64,000 bases of DNA from Pigmentiphaga aceris (GCF_008119665.1 NZ_CP043046.1:3906001-3970000); one strand, 5' to 3'; shown: positions 20,094 to 29,108, counted from the stretch's first letter. The notes: generated by a model from the letters alone, not told the origin. Numbers and translations: made by a program.

Positions 20094-22142
20094 TTGTCCG
20101 ACGATTCCGTCAAGAAAACCCTCACGTTGAAGCCCCAGGCCCCCGCCCAGCGCGGAGCCCGGCGCGACGACCCGCCCAGCGCACGCAGCGGTTCCCGTGC
20201 GCGCCGTGTCGCGCAATCCGACATCGAGAGCAGCAAGGCCAAAGCCAAGGCCCGAAGCGGTGGCCCGCGCCCCGCGTCTGGCGATGCGGCTGACCGTCCG
20301 CCGCGCGATGCCGGCGATCGGCCACGCGGCGACCGACCCAGCTATGGCGACAGACCGGCAGGTGCACGTCCGGCCCGACCGGCAGGTGATCGCCCCGAGC
20401 GCGGAGCCCGTCCGGAAGGCGGCTTCCGCCCGGATCGTGGCCCGCGTCCGTCGTTCACCCCGCGTGATGGACAACGCGACGAGCGCGAAGCTCGACCGGC
20501 ACCGGCAGCGTCGCAATACGAAGACCCGACCGACTCGCCCTACGCGCGCCCGCGCAGCCAGCCGCCCCGTGCGGAAGGTGGCCGTGGCGACGCACCGCAC
20601 CGGGATGGCCAGCGCAGTGGGGGGGCTCGTGGTGAATCGTCCCGTGGTGACTCATCTCGCGGTGATTTTTCCCGTGGTGACGCGCCTCGTGGCGAATACG
20701 CACGCGGCGATCGTCCGCGCGGCGACAGCGCACGTGGCGACGCACCGCGTACCGATCGCCCCCGCACCGACCGTCCGCGCGACATGGCACTGCGCAGCGC
20801 GGCGCGCGCCGCCGCGATTGCAGCCGCCGCCGAATCGGCAGCCAGCGGCAAGCCGCTGGCCCAGGTAACCGGAGCCGCTACGCCCGCCCCGGCAGCACGA
20901 AGCGCTGGCGCAGCCGATCACCGTCCGCCCCGTCGCCCCTACGACAAACCAGCAGGCAGCCCGACGCGCACCACTATTGACGGTCACACGTCCGGTGCCG
21001 AAATCTTCCAGGTCTTCGCCCCCTGCCCGCAAGGCCTGGACGAAGCCCTGGCCGGCGAACTGCGCGATCTGGGCTTTGCCGACGCCCGCGCTGGCCGCGC
21101 CGGTGCGCATTTCAGCACCGACTGGAACGGCGTCTTGCGCGCCAACCTGCATTCGCGCCTGGCCACGCGCATCCTGGCACAAGTCGCCCAGGAAACCGTG
21201 GCCACCGAAGAAGAGCTGTACGCCCTGGCACGCGCTACCCCCTGGGAACGCTGGTTCGGTGCCGAACAAACGCTGCGCGTCGATACCTCGGCCGTGCGCA
21301 GCCCCATGCAAAGCCTGCAGTTCTGCAACCTGCGCGCCAAGGACGGCATCTGCGATCGCCTGCGCGAACGCGAAGGCGAACGCCCCAGTATCGACACCGT
21401 GCGTCCCGACGCGCGTGTGCACGTCTTCCTGTCGGAATCGACCGCCACGCTGTATCTGGACACCTCGGGCGAATCGCTGTTCAAGCGAGGCTGGCGTCTG
21501 GACAAGGGCGAAGCACCCCTGCGTGAAAACTTGGCCGCCGGCATGTTGGCGCTGGCAGGCTGGGACGCTGCCACCCCCTTGCTCGACCCGTTCTGCGGCA
21601 GTGGCACGCTGGTGATCGAAGCGGCCCTGAAAGCCCTGCGCGTTCCGCCCGGCATTTCTCGTCCGTTTGCTTTCGAACGTCTGCGCGGTCACCAGGAACG
21701 TCGCTGGTACGACCTGAAGGAAGACGCCCGCGCCAAGATCCTGAAGGAAATCCCCGCCACCCTGGCAGGAGCCGACCTCGATCCCCGCGCCATCGACGCA
21801 GCACGCATGAACGCAGACCGCGCCGGCCTGACCGAAGAAGCCGTGTACTTCGAAGTCGCAGACGCCCGCGATACCTGCCCGCTTGACGAACGTCCCGGTG
21901 CCATCATCACCAATCCGCCTTACGGCGAACGCCTGGAACTGGCCGAGAACGCCACGCTGTGGCCGGAATGGGCCAGCACACTCAAGCGTGAGTTCAATGG
22001 CTGGAAGATGCACATGATCACCAACGACCTGGATCTGCCGAAGAAGCTTCGGCTCAATCCGTCGCGTCGTACCCCGCTGTACAACGGTGCGCTGGAGTGC
22101 CGCCTGTTCAGCTTCGACCTGGTGTCTGGAGGCTTCCGCTAA
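20094..22142 (+). CDS. rlmL: 23S rRNA (guanine-N2) methyltransferase, RlmL-like, with long disordered N-terminus
   Basis: The C-terminal part (about residues 300-682) has a THUMP domain (FAPCPQGLDEALAGELRDLGF) and a class I methyltransferase domain. The latter has the SAM-binding segment LLDPFCGSGTLVIEAAL and the catalytic N607-PPY, as in RlmL (m2G2445 of 23S rRNA). The first 300 residues are unusual: rich in Arg, Asp, Gly and Pro, with about eight RGDxx-type five-residue repeats near residues 180-230, probably an RNA-binding tail. I start at TTG 20094, because upstream codons overlap hemJ and a CAGG element precedes it. An alternative later start inside the tail cannot be excluded. Confidence 0.85.
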   Translation: MSDDSVKKTLTLKPQAPAQRGARRDDPPSARSGSRARRVAQSDIESSKAKAKARSGGPRPASGDAADRPPRDAGDRPRGDRPSYGDRPAGARPARPAGDRPERGARPEGGFRPDRGPRPSFTPRDGQRDEREARPAPAASQYEDPTDSPYARPRSQPPRAEGGRGDAPHRDGQRSGGARGESSRGDSSRGDFSRGDAPRGEYARGDRPRGDSARGDAPRTDRPRTDRPRDMALRSAARAAAIAAAAESAASGKPLAQVTGAATPAPAARSAGAADHRPPRRPYDKPAGSPTRTTIDGHTSGAEIFQVFAPCPQGLDEALAGELRDLGFADARAGRAGAHFSTDWNGVLRANLHSRLATRILAQVAQETVATEEELYALARATPWERWFGAEQTLRVDTSAVRSPMQSLQFCNLRAKDGICDRLREREGERPSIDTVRPDARVHVFLSESTATLYLDTSGESLFKRGWRLDKGEAPLRENLAAGMLALAGWDAATPLLDPFCGSGTLVIEAALKALRVPPGISRPFAFERLRGHQERRWYDLKEDARAKILKEIPATLAGADLDPRAIDAARMNADRAGLTEEAVYFEVADARDTCPLDERPGAIITNPPYGERLELAENATLWPEWASTLKREFNGWKMHMITNDLDLPKKLRLNPSRRTPLYNGALECRLFSFDLVSGGFR

Positions 22143-22217
22143 GCCAACCAGAATCCTGTTGCTGTAGTGCAATAAAACAGGTCGCTTCTTGCGGGCCATG
22201 ATGAGCAAGGGTTATCC

Positions 22218-22243
22218 TAGGGTTATTACCTAGTCGTTAACCC
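22218..22243 (+). promoter_or_regulatory. Upstream motif of the first small gene
   Basis: The 26-nt segment reads TAGGGTTATTAC, then CTAGTCG, then TTAACCC, with GGGTTA and TAACCC as inverted halves. It ends 10 nt before the ATG. Nearly the same 26-nt segment stands before the second small gene (22589-22614), so it is likely a shared promoter, operator or leader element. Confidence 0.5.
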
Positions 22244-22253
22244 GGAGTTCATC

Positions 22254-22484
22254 ATGGCCCGTTTTCAAATGCCCGCTTCCAGCGCCAACTACCCCTTCGC
22301 CGCCGGCTATCTGCCGCAATCCTTCATTCAAGAAAGCCGTCTGACCGATGACATGGAGCGTTCGCTCGCCCATGCAGAAGTGCGCTCGCAGATCTACGCC
22401 GATGCCCTGCCCTTCCAAGGGATCGCACGTGCATTCAAGGCCTGGATCGCCCGCGGCACCGCACGCCGCACCGCCAATGCCTAA
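22254..22484 (+). CDS. Small protein, first of a tandem paralogous pair
   Basis: This 76-residue protein of unknown function is predicted soluble and helical. Its middle (SRLTDDMERSLAHAEVRS, about residues 29-46) matches the second small protein at RLTD-[DE]-x-ER-x-LAH-x-E. A basic, aromatic C-terminal helix (IARAFKAWIARGTARR) follows and could bind membrane or nucleic acid. GGAG lies 9 nt before the ATG. The codon use is ordinary for the genome. I do not recognise the family. Confidence 0.65.
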   Translation: MARFQMPASSANYPFAAGYLPQSFIQESRLTDDMERSLAHAEVRSQIYADALPFQGIARAFKAWIARGTARRTANA

Positions 22485-22492
22485 GACGTCGA

Positions 22493-22574
22493 TGCACCAC
22501 GTGGCATGTAGTTACGCCGCAACGTGGTGCACGATTTAAGCAAATAGCACCAAAATAGTTTGCAGTGCACCACG
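22493..22574. repeat. TGCACCACGT inverted repeat plus a third half-site
   Basis: TGCACCACGT (22493-22502) and its exact inverse (22522-22531) form a 10-bp stem just after the first small gene. A third copy of TGCACCACG stands at 22566-22574, shortly before the upstream motif of the second small gene. There is no T-run. It could be a terminator-like hairpin for the first gene or a set of binding sites for the second. Confidence 0.5.
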
Positions 22575-22588
22575 AAGATGCTTAACAT

Positions 22589-22614
22589 TAGGGTTATCAC
22601 TTAAACGTAAACCC
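22589..22614 (+). promoter_or_regulatory. Upstream motif of the second small gene
   Basis: TAGGGTTATCAC, then TTAAACG, then TAAACCC: this is the second occurrence of the 26-nt segment seen at 22218-22243 (five differences by eye), at almost the same distance from its ATG. AAGGAG follows as the ribosome-binding site. Confidence 0.5.
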
Positions 22615-22626
22615 AAGGAGCTCTTC

Positions 22627-22854
22627 ATGAACCACTTCCTCTACTCGATGCCCACTTCGCAAGACCTGATTCGCAACTTCCCGGCCGACGGTCGCCTGAC
22701 CGACGAACTGGAACGTGCTCTGGCACACGAAGAAATGCTGAACAATTCGTCCCTGGTCAACCCGCTGGCAGACCTCTTCGCTGTTGCGAAGCAAGCCTTC
22801 CTGCGCGTGATCGGCCGCACCAAGTCGCACGGCCTGCAACAAGCCGGCGCCTAA
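22627..22854 (+). CDS. Small protein, second of a tandem paralogous pair
   Basis: This 75-residue protein is of unknown function. Residues 23-36 (GRLTDELERALAHEE) match the first small protein, and a C-terminal helix (LFAVAKQAFLRVIGRTK) again combines hydrophobic and basic residues. A strong AAGGAG lies 7 nt before the ATG. The pair probably arose by tandem duplication that included the upstream element. No secretion signal is visible. Confidence 0.65.
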   Translation: MNHFLYSMPTSQDLIRNFPADGRLTDELERALAHEEMLNNSSLVNPLADLFAVAKQAFLRVIGRTKSHGLQQAGA

Positions 22855-23384
22855 GAAGCAGCCAAAGGGTTAAGACCCTAGGGCCACAAGCCCGATCGAC
22901 CCAGTGATAGGTTGATGTTTGACGAGCTCGCCTCCTCCAAGGCGGTCGTTGAACAAGCGTGATGAGCCTCCTCCCTGCAGCGCGCCGCCTTTTGGCGGTG
23001 CGCGCTGCAGAGTCAGTAGGCTCTTGTCTTTTGTACGATCCGTTTCGCATCATGCGTTGCGTGATCCTCAGGCGGACCAAGGTCGCAGATCCTTGTTGCG
23101 GTAGCGTTATCGCAAGGAATGCCCGTCGATGGCATTCAGACAACAGGCTGCATAAAACCGAAGGTCTGCCGCATGTGGTGATGCCCCGCCCTGTACACGG
23201 GTGCCTCGCTGCCGATGCACGAATTCGTGCAGGTTTTTCACCCACGTAGTGCACCGTCTTTGCGCCGCGCCTCCTGCGCGCATTCTTACGTTTCCCTCCA
23301 GCGCCCGCCGTTGCGGCGCGCATCAAAATGCGACACTTGTGCGTCTGGCCACTTCCTGGCCAACTCACGCACAGGAGTTTTCGC
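22855..23384. other. Structured non-coding stretch before the aldo/keto reductase gene
   Basis: I see no gene in these 530 bases. An AGGGTTAAGACCCTAGGG segment (about 22865-22882) resembles the motif before the small genes. A strong stem-loop lies at 22964-23023, with outer GAGCCT/AGGCTC and inner CTGCAGCGCGC paired to GCGCGCTGCAG around TTTT; TTGTCTTTT follows, so it can terminate the small genes. Next come GAATGCC/GGCATTC (about 23117-23137) and a perfect palindrome TGCACGAATTCGTGCA (23216-23231) followed by GGTTTTT. The last could end a small RNA lying in 23030-23240, but no promoter is clear. Confidence 0.5.
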
Positions 23385-24335
23385 ATGTCTCTTCGTCAAC
23401 TCGGACGTTCCGGCATTCAAGTGCCCCCGCTGGCCTTCGGCGGCAACGTGCTTGGCTGGACGGTCGACGAGCCCACCGCCTTCACCTTGCTGGACGCGCT
23501 GCTTGATCAAGGCCTGAATTTCATCGACACCGCCGACATGTATTCGGTGTGGGTGCCGGGCCACCAAGGTGGCGAGTCCGAGACCATTCTTGGCAACTGG
23601 TTCAAGGCACGTGGCAATCGTTCGCGCGTGGTGTTGGCCACCAAGGTGGGCATGCAGCTGACGCCTGAGAAGAAAGGCTTGGCCCCTGACTACATTCGTC
23701 GCGCGGTGGAAGATTCGCTGACCCGCCTGCAGACGGACTACATCGATCTGTACCAATCCCATGAAGATGATCCGACGGTGCCCCAGGAAGATGTATTGGG
23801 CGCGTACGCGGATTTGATCAAGGCGGGCAAAGTGCGCGCCATTGGCGCATCGAATTTCACGGCGGCGCGCTTGGCGAGTGCACTGGAGATCAGTGAGCGT
23901 ACTGGCCTGCCTCGTTATGAAACTTTGCAGCCGGAATACCATTTGATGGCGCGCAAGGATTTCGAGGCGGAGCTGGAGCCGCTGGTGTTGGCGAAGGAAG
24001 TTGGCGTCATCAATTGGAAGGGCCTTGCGAGCGGCTTCTTGAGCGGCAAGTATCGAAGCGAGGCGGATGCCGGCGGTCGTACGCGTGGCAAGCAGGTGCT
24101 GAAGTATCTGAATCCAAAGGGGATGCAGGTGTTGGCGGCGCTGGACGATGTTGCCGCGCGTGTGAATGCGAATCCGGCGCAGGTTGCGTTGGCTTGGCTG
24201 ATTGCCCGCCCGAGCATTACGGCACCGATTGCGAGTGCGACTAGCTTGGCGCAAGTCGATGACTTGGTCGCGGCGACGAAGCTGAAGTTGGATGCTGAGG
24301 CGATTGCTCAGCTGGATCGGGCTAGCGCTTATTGA
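23385..24335 (+). CDS. Aldo/keto reductase
   Basis: The 316-residue NADPH-dependent TIM-barrel oxidoreductase has FIDTADMYS (catalytic Asp and Tyr), VVLATKVG (catalytic Lys) and YIDLYQSHEDD (His), all in the standard order. It is closest in type to the general AKR11/YajO-like bacterial enzymes; the substrate is unknown. CAGGAG lies 8 nt before ATG 23385. Codon use in the last third turns toward G/T-ending codons (gcgttggcttgg-like), as in the gene before element A. It runs into element B. Confidence 0.88.
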   Translation: MSLRQLGRSGIQVPPLAFGGNVLGWTVDEPTAFTLLDALLDQGLNFIDTADMYSVWVPGHQGGESETILGNWFKARGNRSRVVLATKVGMQLTPEKKGLAPDYIRRAVEDSLTRLQTDYIDLYQSHEDDPTVPQEDVLGAYADLIKAGKVRAIGASNFTAARLASALEISERTGLPRYETLQPEYHLMARKDFEAELEPLVLAKEVGVINWKGLASGFLSGKYRSEADAGGRTRGKQVLKYLNPKGMQVLAALDDVAARVNANPAQVALAWLIARPSITAPIASATSLAQVDDLVAATKLKLDAEAIAQLDRASAY

Positions 24336-24373
24336 TCGACCAAATTTTGAGCGTCGCGGTTTGGTGCTCTTTA

Positions 24374-25403
24374 GTCAGTCGTGGGTGATGGGGCCGGCTC
24401 GTCTGCCCCGCTGGACTTTCGCGTCGGGACTCCCGCCCTCCACGTCGTCCAGAAGGGCAGCCAATCCGGCCCCACCACCCACGCCTTCAAAGACGTTTGG
24501 TTAAAAGCGCATGCCGCCTTTGGGCGGGCAGAATTCTCTGGCTGCCAAGTGCTGTACGCGGTTCTCGGCATGCGCTGGCCACCATCCTTGATTGCCACGC
24601 GGCTGGCCTTGGGGATTGGCTGGCCAGGTCGCCACGAAGCGATTTCTCCGGCTCACGATTCGGTGGGTTCTTCAGCAGCCTTTTACCGCAATGCCACTCA
24701 ACGAAGTCACGCGTCTGCTTCGTGGTGGGGTGACACCGAAGCGGGTGGCCGCCGCGTCACGGCATGCGGAGAGCGGCAGCGACGATCGTGCGCTGGCGGC
24801 TGATTTGATACATGCGCTCAGCGGACGTACGAGTGCTTTTTGAAACGCCTGGCAGCATCAGCACTTACTACCACTCATCACCGTTCTTCATCGGTCCGAA
24901 CATTCTTCATCGGTCCGCACGTTCTTCACCGTGTCGAACTTTCTCTATCGCCCCGAACGTTCAACACACAGCCTTCAAAGCGCCAACCTTCAGCGCCCCG
25001 CCTTTTCGTCGCATTACCTAGTGCGCGGCCACCCGCTTCCAAGTCACCCCACCACCAAGCAGGAGCGCACATTTTCTTGCGTGGCACCGCCCTGAAAGGC
25101 CCCTGATATACGGCACGATGCGTGAGCCGCTGAGCCGCTTCGTGGCGACCTGGCCAGCCAGTCCCGAAGGCCAGCCGCGTAATGACTAAGAACGGTGGCC
25201 AACGCATGCCGAGAACCAAGTCCAGCATCTGGCAGCCAGAAAATCGCAGATCGCCCAAAGGCGGGATTTGCTTTTAACCAAACGACCTTGAAGGCGTGGG
25301 TGGTGGGGCCGGATTGGCTGCCCTTCTGGACAAGGTGGAGGGCGGAGACCCGACGCCAAGGTCAAGCGGGGCAGACGAGCCGGCCCCACCACCCGCGGCT
25401 GGC
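24374..25403. repeat. Long inverted-repeat element, copy B (non-coding)
   Basis: The left arm is 24374-24752 and the right arm 25025-25403, each 379 nt and inverted, around a 272-nt centre. The 77-nt core recurs at 24450-24526 and 25252-25328. The copy has the same orientation as copy A, 15.3 kb away, and aligns with it along the whole length except for an extra segment of about 169 nt in the centre of A. The shared centre includes repeated TTCTTCATCGGTCCG words and ends CCGCCTTTTCGTCGCATTACC. Like copy A, it lies between two genes pointing at it (the aldo/keto reductase and proV). Its open frames are short, frame-shifted relative to copy A and not credible. Confidence 0.85.
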
Positions 25404-25474
25404 AGAAGAACCAAGCACCGTCACGAAAAAACCGTACCAAGCCCAGCAACACAGCTACCTAGCCGAAAAACCCT

Positions 25475-26716
25475 TCAAGAAACCGTCTCAGCCACAGGCT
25501 TCACATCCTCACCCGAATCGGCAACAACTTCAGGTTCAACAACCGGAGGCACCACCAACTCCACCACCTTGCGGCGCGACAGCCAGCCAATGAACTCCTC
25601 CTGCTCGCCCGTCACCGCCAACGGCTGATCACTGCGCAACAGACGCCCCAAGACCTCATCCAAGCCCGTCGTCGCTGGCACGGACGCAATATCTTCCACA
25701 TAAGCAGACACATCCCGCGCCGACTCACGAATCGCCTGCTGCACAGACGACAGCGTCAACACACCCGCCAACCGCTTGCCATCCAACACCGGCGCATAGT
25801 CATAACGCAAAGACTGCAAACGCTCCAAGGCATGCTGCGGACGCGAACGCATCGTCAGCGTAAAGCGCGGCTCGTCGCGCACCGCATGTGCCGCGTTCAA
25901 CACCCGGCTACGATTCACATCCTGCAAGAAAGCTTGCACGTAATCGTTGGCCGGATTCAGCAGAATGTCTTCCGGCGTCCCTTCCTGAATCAGCTCGCCA
26001 TCCTTCAGGATCGCAATCCGATTGCCCAGTCGCAAAGCCTCATCCAAATCGTGCGTAATGAAGACGATCGTCTTGTTCAGCTTCGCCTGCAGGCGCAGCA
26101 ACTGATCCTGCATCTCACGACGGATCAGCGGGTCAAGCGCCGAAAACGCCTCGTCCATCAGCAGAATTTCCGCATCGGTGGCCAACGCACGCGCCAAGCC
26201 CACGCGCTGCTGCATGCCGCCCGACAACTGGTGCGGGTACTGCGACTCGAAGCCATTCAAACCCACCTGATCCAGCCAGTGACGTGCCTTCTCTTCACGC
26301 ACGGCACGGTCCACGCCCTGCACTGCCAAGCCATAGGCCGCGTTCTCCAGCACCGTGTGATGCGGGAACAGGCCGAAGCGCTGGAACACCATGCTCATCT
26401 TGCGCTGACGGAAGGTCTCCAGATCACGCGGCGACATCGATACCACGTCCACGCCATCGACCAGAATCTGCCCACCACTCGGCTCGATCAGGCGATTGAA
26501 GTGGCGGATCAGCGTCGACTTGCCCGAGCCCGACAAGCCCATCACCACAAAGATGCTGCCCTCCTCGATCGACAGCGAAATGTCGCGCAGACCCAGCGTG
26601 TGACCACTGCGGGACAGCAGCTCTTCCTTGCTCATCCCGCCCTGGACATCTTTCATCCACTTCTGGGGTTGCGGGCCGAAAATCTTGTAGATGTTGCGAA
26701 CTTCGATCTTGCTCAT
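25475..26716 (-). CDS. proV: Glycine betaine/proline ABC importer, ATPase ProV
   Basis: This 413-residue ATPase belongs to an osmoprotectant importer. The N-terminal ProV extension (MSKIEVRNIYKIFG) is followed by Walker A GLSGSGKST at 60-68, the signature LSGGMQQRVGLARAL and Walker B ILLMDEAFSALD. The C-terminal third (about 280-385) holds a pair of CBS-like segments that in homologues sense ionic strength. A Val/Pro/Glu-rich tail ends the protein. The start overlaps the proW stop (ATGA), confirming an operon in the order proX, proW, proV. Confidence 0.95.
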   Translation of the reverse strand: MSKIEVRNIYKIFGPQPQKWMKDVQGGMSKEELLSRSGHTLGLRDISLSIEEGSIFVVMGLSGSGKSTLIRHFNRLIEPSGGQILVDGVDVVSMSPRDLETFRQRKMSMVFQRFGLFPHHTVLENAAYGLAVQGVDRAVREEKARHWLDQVGLNGFESQYPHQLSGGMQQRVGLARALATDAEILLMDEAFSALDPLIRREMQDQLLRLQAKLNKTIVFITHDLDEALRLGNRIAILKDGELIQEGTPEDILLNPANDYVQAFLQDVNRSRVLNAAHAVRDEPRFTLTMRSRPQHALERLQSLRYDYAPVLDGKRLAGVLTLSSVQQAIRESARDVSAYVEDIASVPATTGLDEVLGRLLRSDQPLAVTGEQEEFIGWLSRRKVVELVVPPVVEPEVVADSGEDVKPVAETVS

Positions 26717-27576
26717 CGCTGACCTCCAATGCGCGCGCGTTGGCGCTGGCCGTAGGATTGGGTGATACGGTCGAACAGCACCGCCAGCGCAACGATGCCC
26801 AGGCCGGCCATCAGGCCACGGCCGACTTCCAGGCGGTTGATGCCCAGCAGCACTTCATGCCCCAGCCCACGGGCACCGATCATCGAGGCAATCACCACCA
26901 TCGACAGGGCCATCATCGTGGTCTGGTTCACACCGGCCATGATGTTCGGCAAGGCCAGCGGCAACTGCACACCGAACAGCTGCTGGCGCGTCGACGCACC
27001 GAAGGCGCGCGAGGCTTCCAGCACTTCGCGGTCGACCAGGCGAATGCCCAGGTCGGTCAGACGGATCAGCGGGGGAACGGCGTAGATCACCGTGGAGATG
27101 ATCGCCGGGATCTTGCCCAGGCCGAACAGCATCACCACCGGAATCAAATACACAAAACTTGGCATGGTCTGCATCACGTCGAGCACGGGCAGCATGATCT
27201 GGCGCAGCCAGTCCACCCGCGCCATCAGAATCCCCATCGGGATGCCGATCACCACCGACACACCTGTGGCAACGATCATCAAAGCCAGCGTCTGCATGCC
27301 GGCGTCCCACAGGCCCAGCATGCCGATCACACACAGCAACGCGCCCATCGCGACGCTGAAACCGATACGGCGGCTGACCGCCCAGGCGATGGCAATCACG
27401 ACCAGCGTGACGGCCCACCAGGGTGAATCGCGCAATACCTGTTCGATCCAGATCAGCAGATTGAGCAGCGGACGGGCCATCGCCTCGAGGGTCGAGGCGT
27501 AGTCGGTCACCAGATGGTCGACAAAACCGTCGATAGCCTGCCGGATTGCTCGGGCAGGAAAGAACTCAGGAAACAT
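26713..27576 (-). CDS. proW: Glycine betaine/proline ABC importer, permease ProW
   Basis: The 287-residue inner-membrane permease has about six to seven hydrophobic segments. The conserved EAA-like cytoplasmic loop (REVLEASRAFGASTRQQLFGVQLPLALPNI) contacts ProV. The N-terminal FPEFFPARAIRQAIDGFVDHLV before the first helix is typical of ProW. proV follows with a four-base overlap, while proX lies upstream across a 175-nt spacer. Confidence 0.95.
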   Translation of the reverse strand: MFPEFFPARAIRQAIDGFVDHLVTDYASTLEAMARPLLNLLIWIEQVLRDSPWWAVTLVVIAIAWAVSRRIGFSVAMGALLCVIGMLGLWDAGMQTLALMIVATGVSVVIGIPMGILMARVDWLRQIMLPVLDVMQTMPSFVYLIPVVMLFGLGKIPAIISTVIYAVPPLIRLTDLGIRLVDREVLEASRAFGASTRQQLFGVQLPLALPNIMAGVNQTTMMALSMVVIASMIGARGLGHEVLLGINRLEVGRGLMAGLGIVALAVLFDRITQSYGQRQRARIGGQR

Positions 27577-27751
27577 GGTTTTATTTTCTCCGTGGATATG
27601 AACCCGGCCACCCAGGTTCGATGCAGCCGGTGCAAGCGCTGCTCACCGGAAAAAGAACTGCATCGACCGCCCCGCAGGTTGCGGCGGCGGCGGGTTCACA
27701 GATCGGGCGGGGCCGTACAAGAGGTACAGGCCCAGCGCCCGGGCGCAAGGC

Positions 27752-28786
27752 TTACAGCGATGCCTTGACGCGGTCGGCCACATCGGCCGGGACCCACTGG
27801 GTCCACACATCGGGGAATTGCTTCAGGAAATACGTGGCAGCTTCATCGGTGTCGACACCGGCCTCGTCGTACCAGGCCAGCAGCTTGTCCACGGTCTCAC
27901 GCGGGATGGCAACCTTGCCCAGGAATTCAGCGGTCTTCGGAGCCTTGGCCGCGAAGTCGGTGTTCACAGCGGTGAAGACCGGATTGTCCGGGTAGTCGCT
28001 GGGCTTGGGGTTGGCGCACTTGGGCGAGGTATTGCAGTTGTGCGCTTCGGCGTTGTAGGCCGGCAGTTCAAGCTTCACCAGGTCCAGGCCGCCTACCAGC
28101 GGCGTCGGGTACCAGTAGTAGAACGCAATGTTCTGCTTGCGCTTGTAGGCCGAGGTCAGCGCGGCTTTCTGTGCGGCACCGGTGCCCGGCGAATACAGCA
28201 CGAAGTCCTTTTCCAGACCCAGCGACTTGAACAGATTGGTGCTGGTCACTTCGCAGCCCCACCCTGCCGGGCAACCGTAGAAGCGGCCCTTGCCAGGCTC
28301 TTCCGGGTCAGCGAATTCTTTCTTGAAACGCGGCAGGTCGCTGGCTTTCTTCAGCTCGGGGAAGCGTTCTGCCACATAACGCGGAATGAACCAGCCCTCG
28401 CCGCCTGGGTACAGATCACCAGCCTTGGCAACCTTGCCGGTCGCCAGCGCTTTTTCCCAGGGGTCGCGCACGCTGTTCAACCAGACTTCCGAATTCACAT
28501 CGACGTCGCCGCGTTGCAGGGCGGCCAGCATCGGCAGCGTTTCACCGGACTCAACACGGGTCTTGCAGCCGTAGCCTTTTTCCAGAATCGCGCGTTCGAT
28601 GTCGGTGACGATCAGGTTGGATTCCCAGTTCATGCCGCCAAACAGAATGGGACGGTCGAGTTCGCAGGCAGGCGCAGCGGCCTGAGCGGCGATCGGAGCA
28701 AAGCTGGCAGCAACGGCAACCGCGCCGGCACCAAGAATCGAACGGGCCAGACGCGTGAATCGTACGGGGGTGGACGATAGGGACAA
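27752..28786 (-). CDS. proX: Glycine betaine-binding protein ProX
   Basis: The 344-residue periplasmic binding protein has a Sec signal peptide (about residues 1-36, ending AAQAAA). It also has an OpuAC-type substrate domain with GMNWESNLIVTDIERAILEKGYG and the tryptophan-rich betaine pocket segments VNSEVWLNS, GGEGWFIP and FYYWYPTP. It captures betaine or proline betaine and hands it to ProW. TTG 28786 is chosen: GAGGAGG stands 6 nt upstream, and the upstream residues do not resemble a signal. As the first gene of proXWV, it is separated from proW by 175 nt with GC-rich hairpin potential, which could let proX be expressed more than the membrane parts. Confidence 0.92.
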   Translation of the reverse strand: MSLSSTPVRFTRLARSILGAGAVAVAASFAPIAAQAAAPACELDRPILFGGMNWESNLIVTDIERAILEKGYGCKTRVESGETLPMLAALQRGDVDVNSEVWLNSVRDPWEKALATGKVAKAGDLYPGGEGWFIPRYVAERFPELKKASDLPRFKKEFADPEEPGKGRFYGCPAGWGCEVTSTNLFKSLGLEKDFVLYSPGTGAAQKAALTSAYKRKQNIAFYYWYPTPLVGGLDLVKLELPAYNAEAHNCNTSPKCANPKPSDYPDNPVFTAVNTDFAAKAPKTAEFLGKVAIPRETVDKLLAWYDEAGVDTDEAATYFLKQFPDVWTQWVPADVADRVKASL

Positions 28787-29108
28787 AACAGCCTCCTCAA
28801 GGTAGAAACCATGGGGGATGCACAACCCGCCGGGCACAGGTACGCCCAAGCGCCGGATTGGCAAACAAGAAAACGCCGGGAGCGTCGCGAATGGCGGCCA
28901 GCAGAGAGCCACCAAAGGGGGCGCCGAGCGAGTTGGGTCGGCCGCGTCAGGAGAATTGTCTGGAAGGCAGGCAATCGGTCGACGGGGACACCAGCGACGT
29001 CGGCATGGATAGCGCGCAGCAGTGCTTGTCTACAAAGTGCGCGCTGGGCTACGCAAAGGGCAGCCGGGGATGCGAGCTATTTATCGATAGCTATCAGAAG
29101 ATGACAGC

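Noticed and set aside
22855..23384. tRNA or 6S RNA in the structured gap
   Set aside because: No cloverleaf with a T-loop GTTCRA and no 6S-like long interrupted rod could be drawn with confidence.
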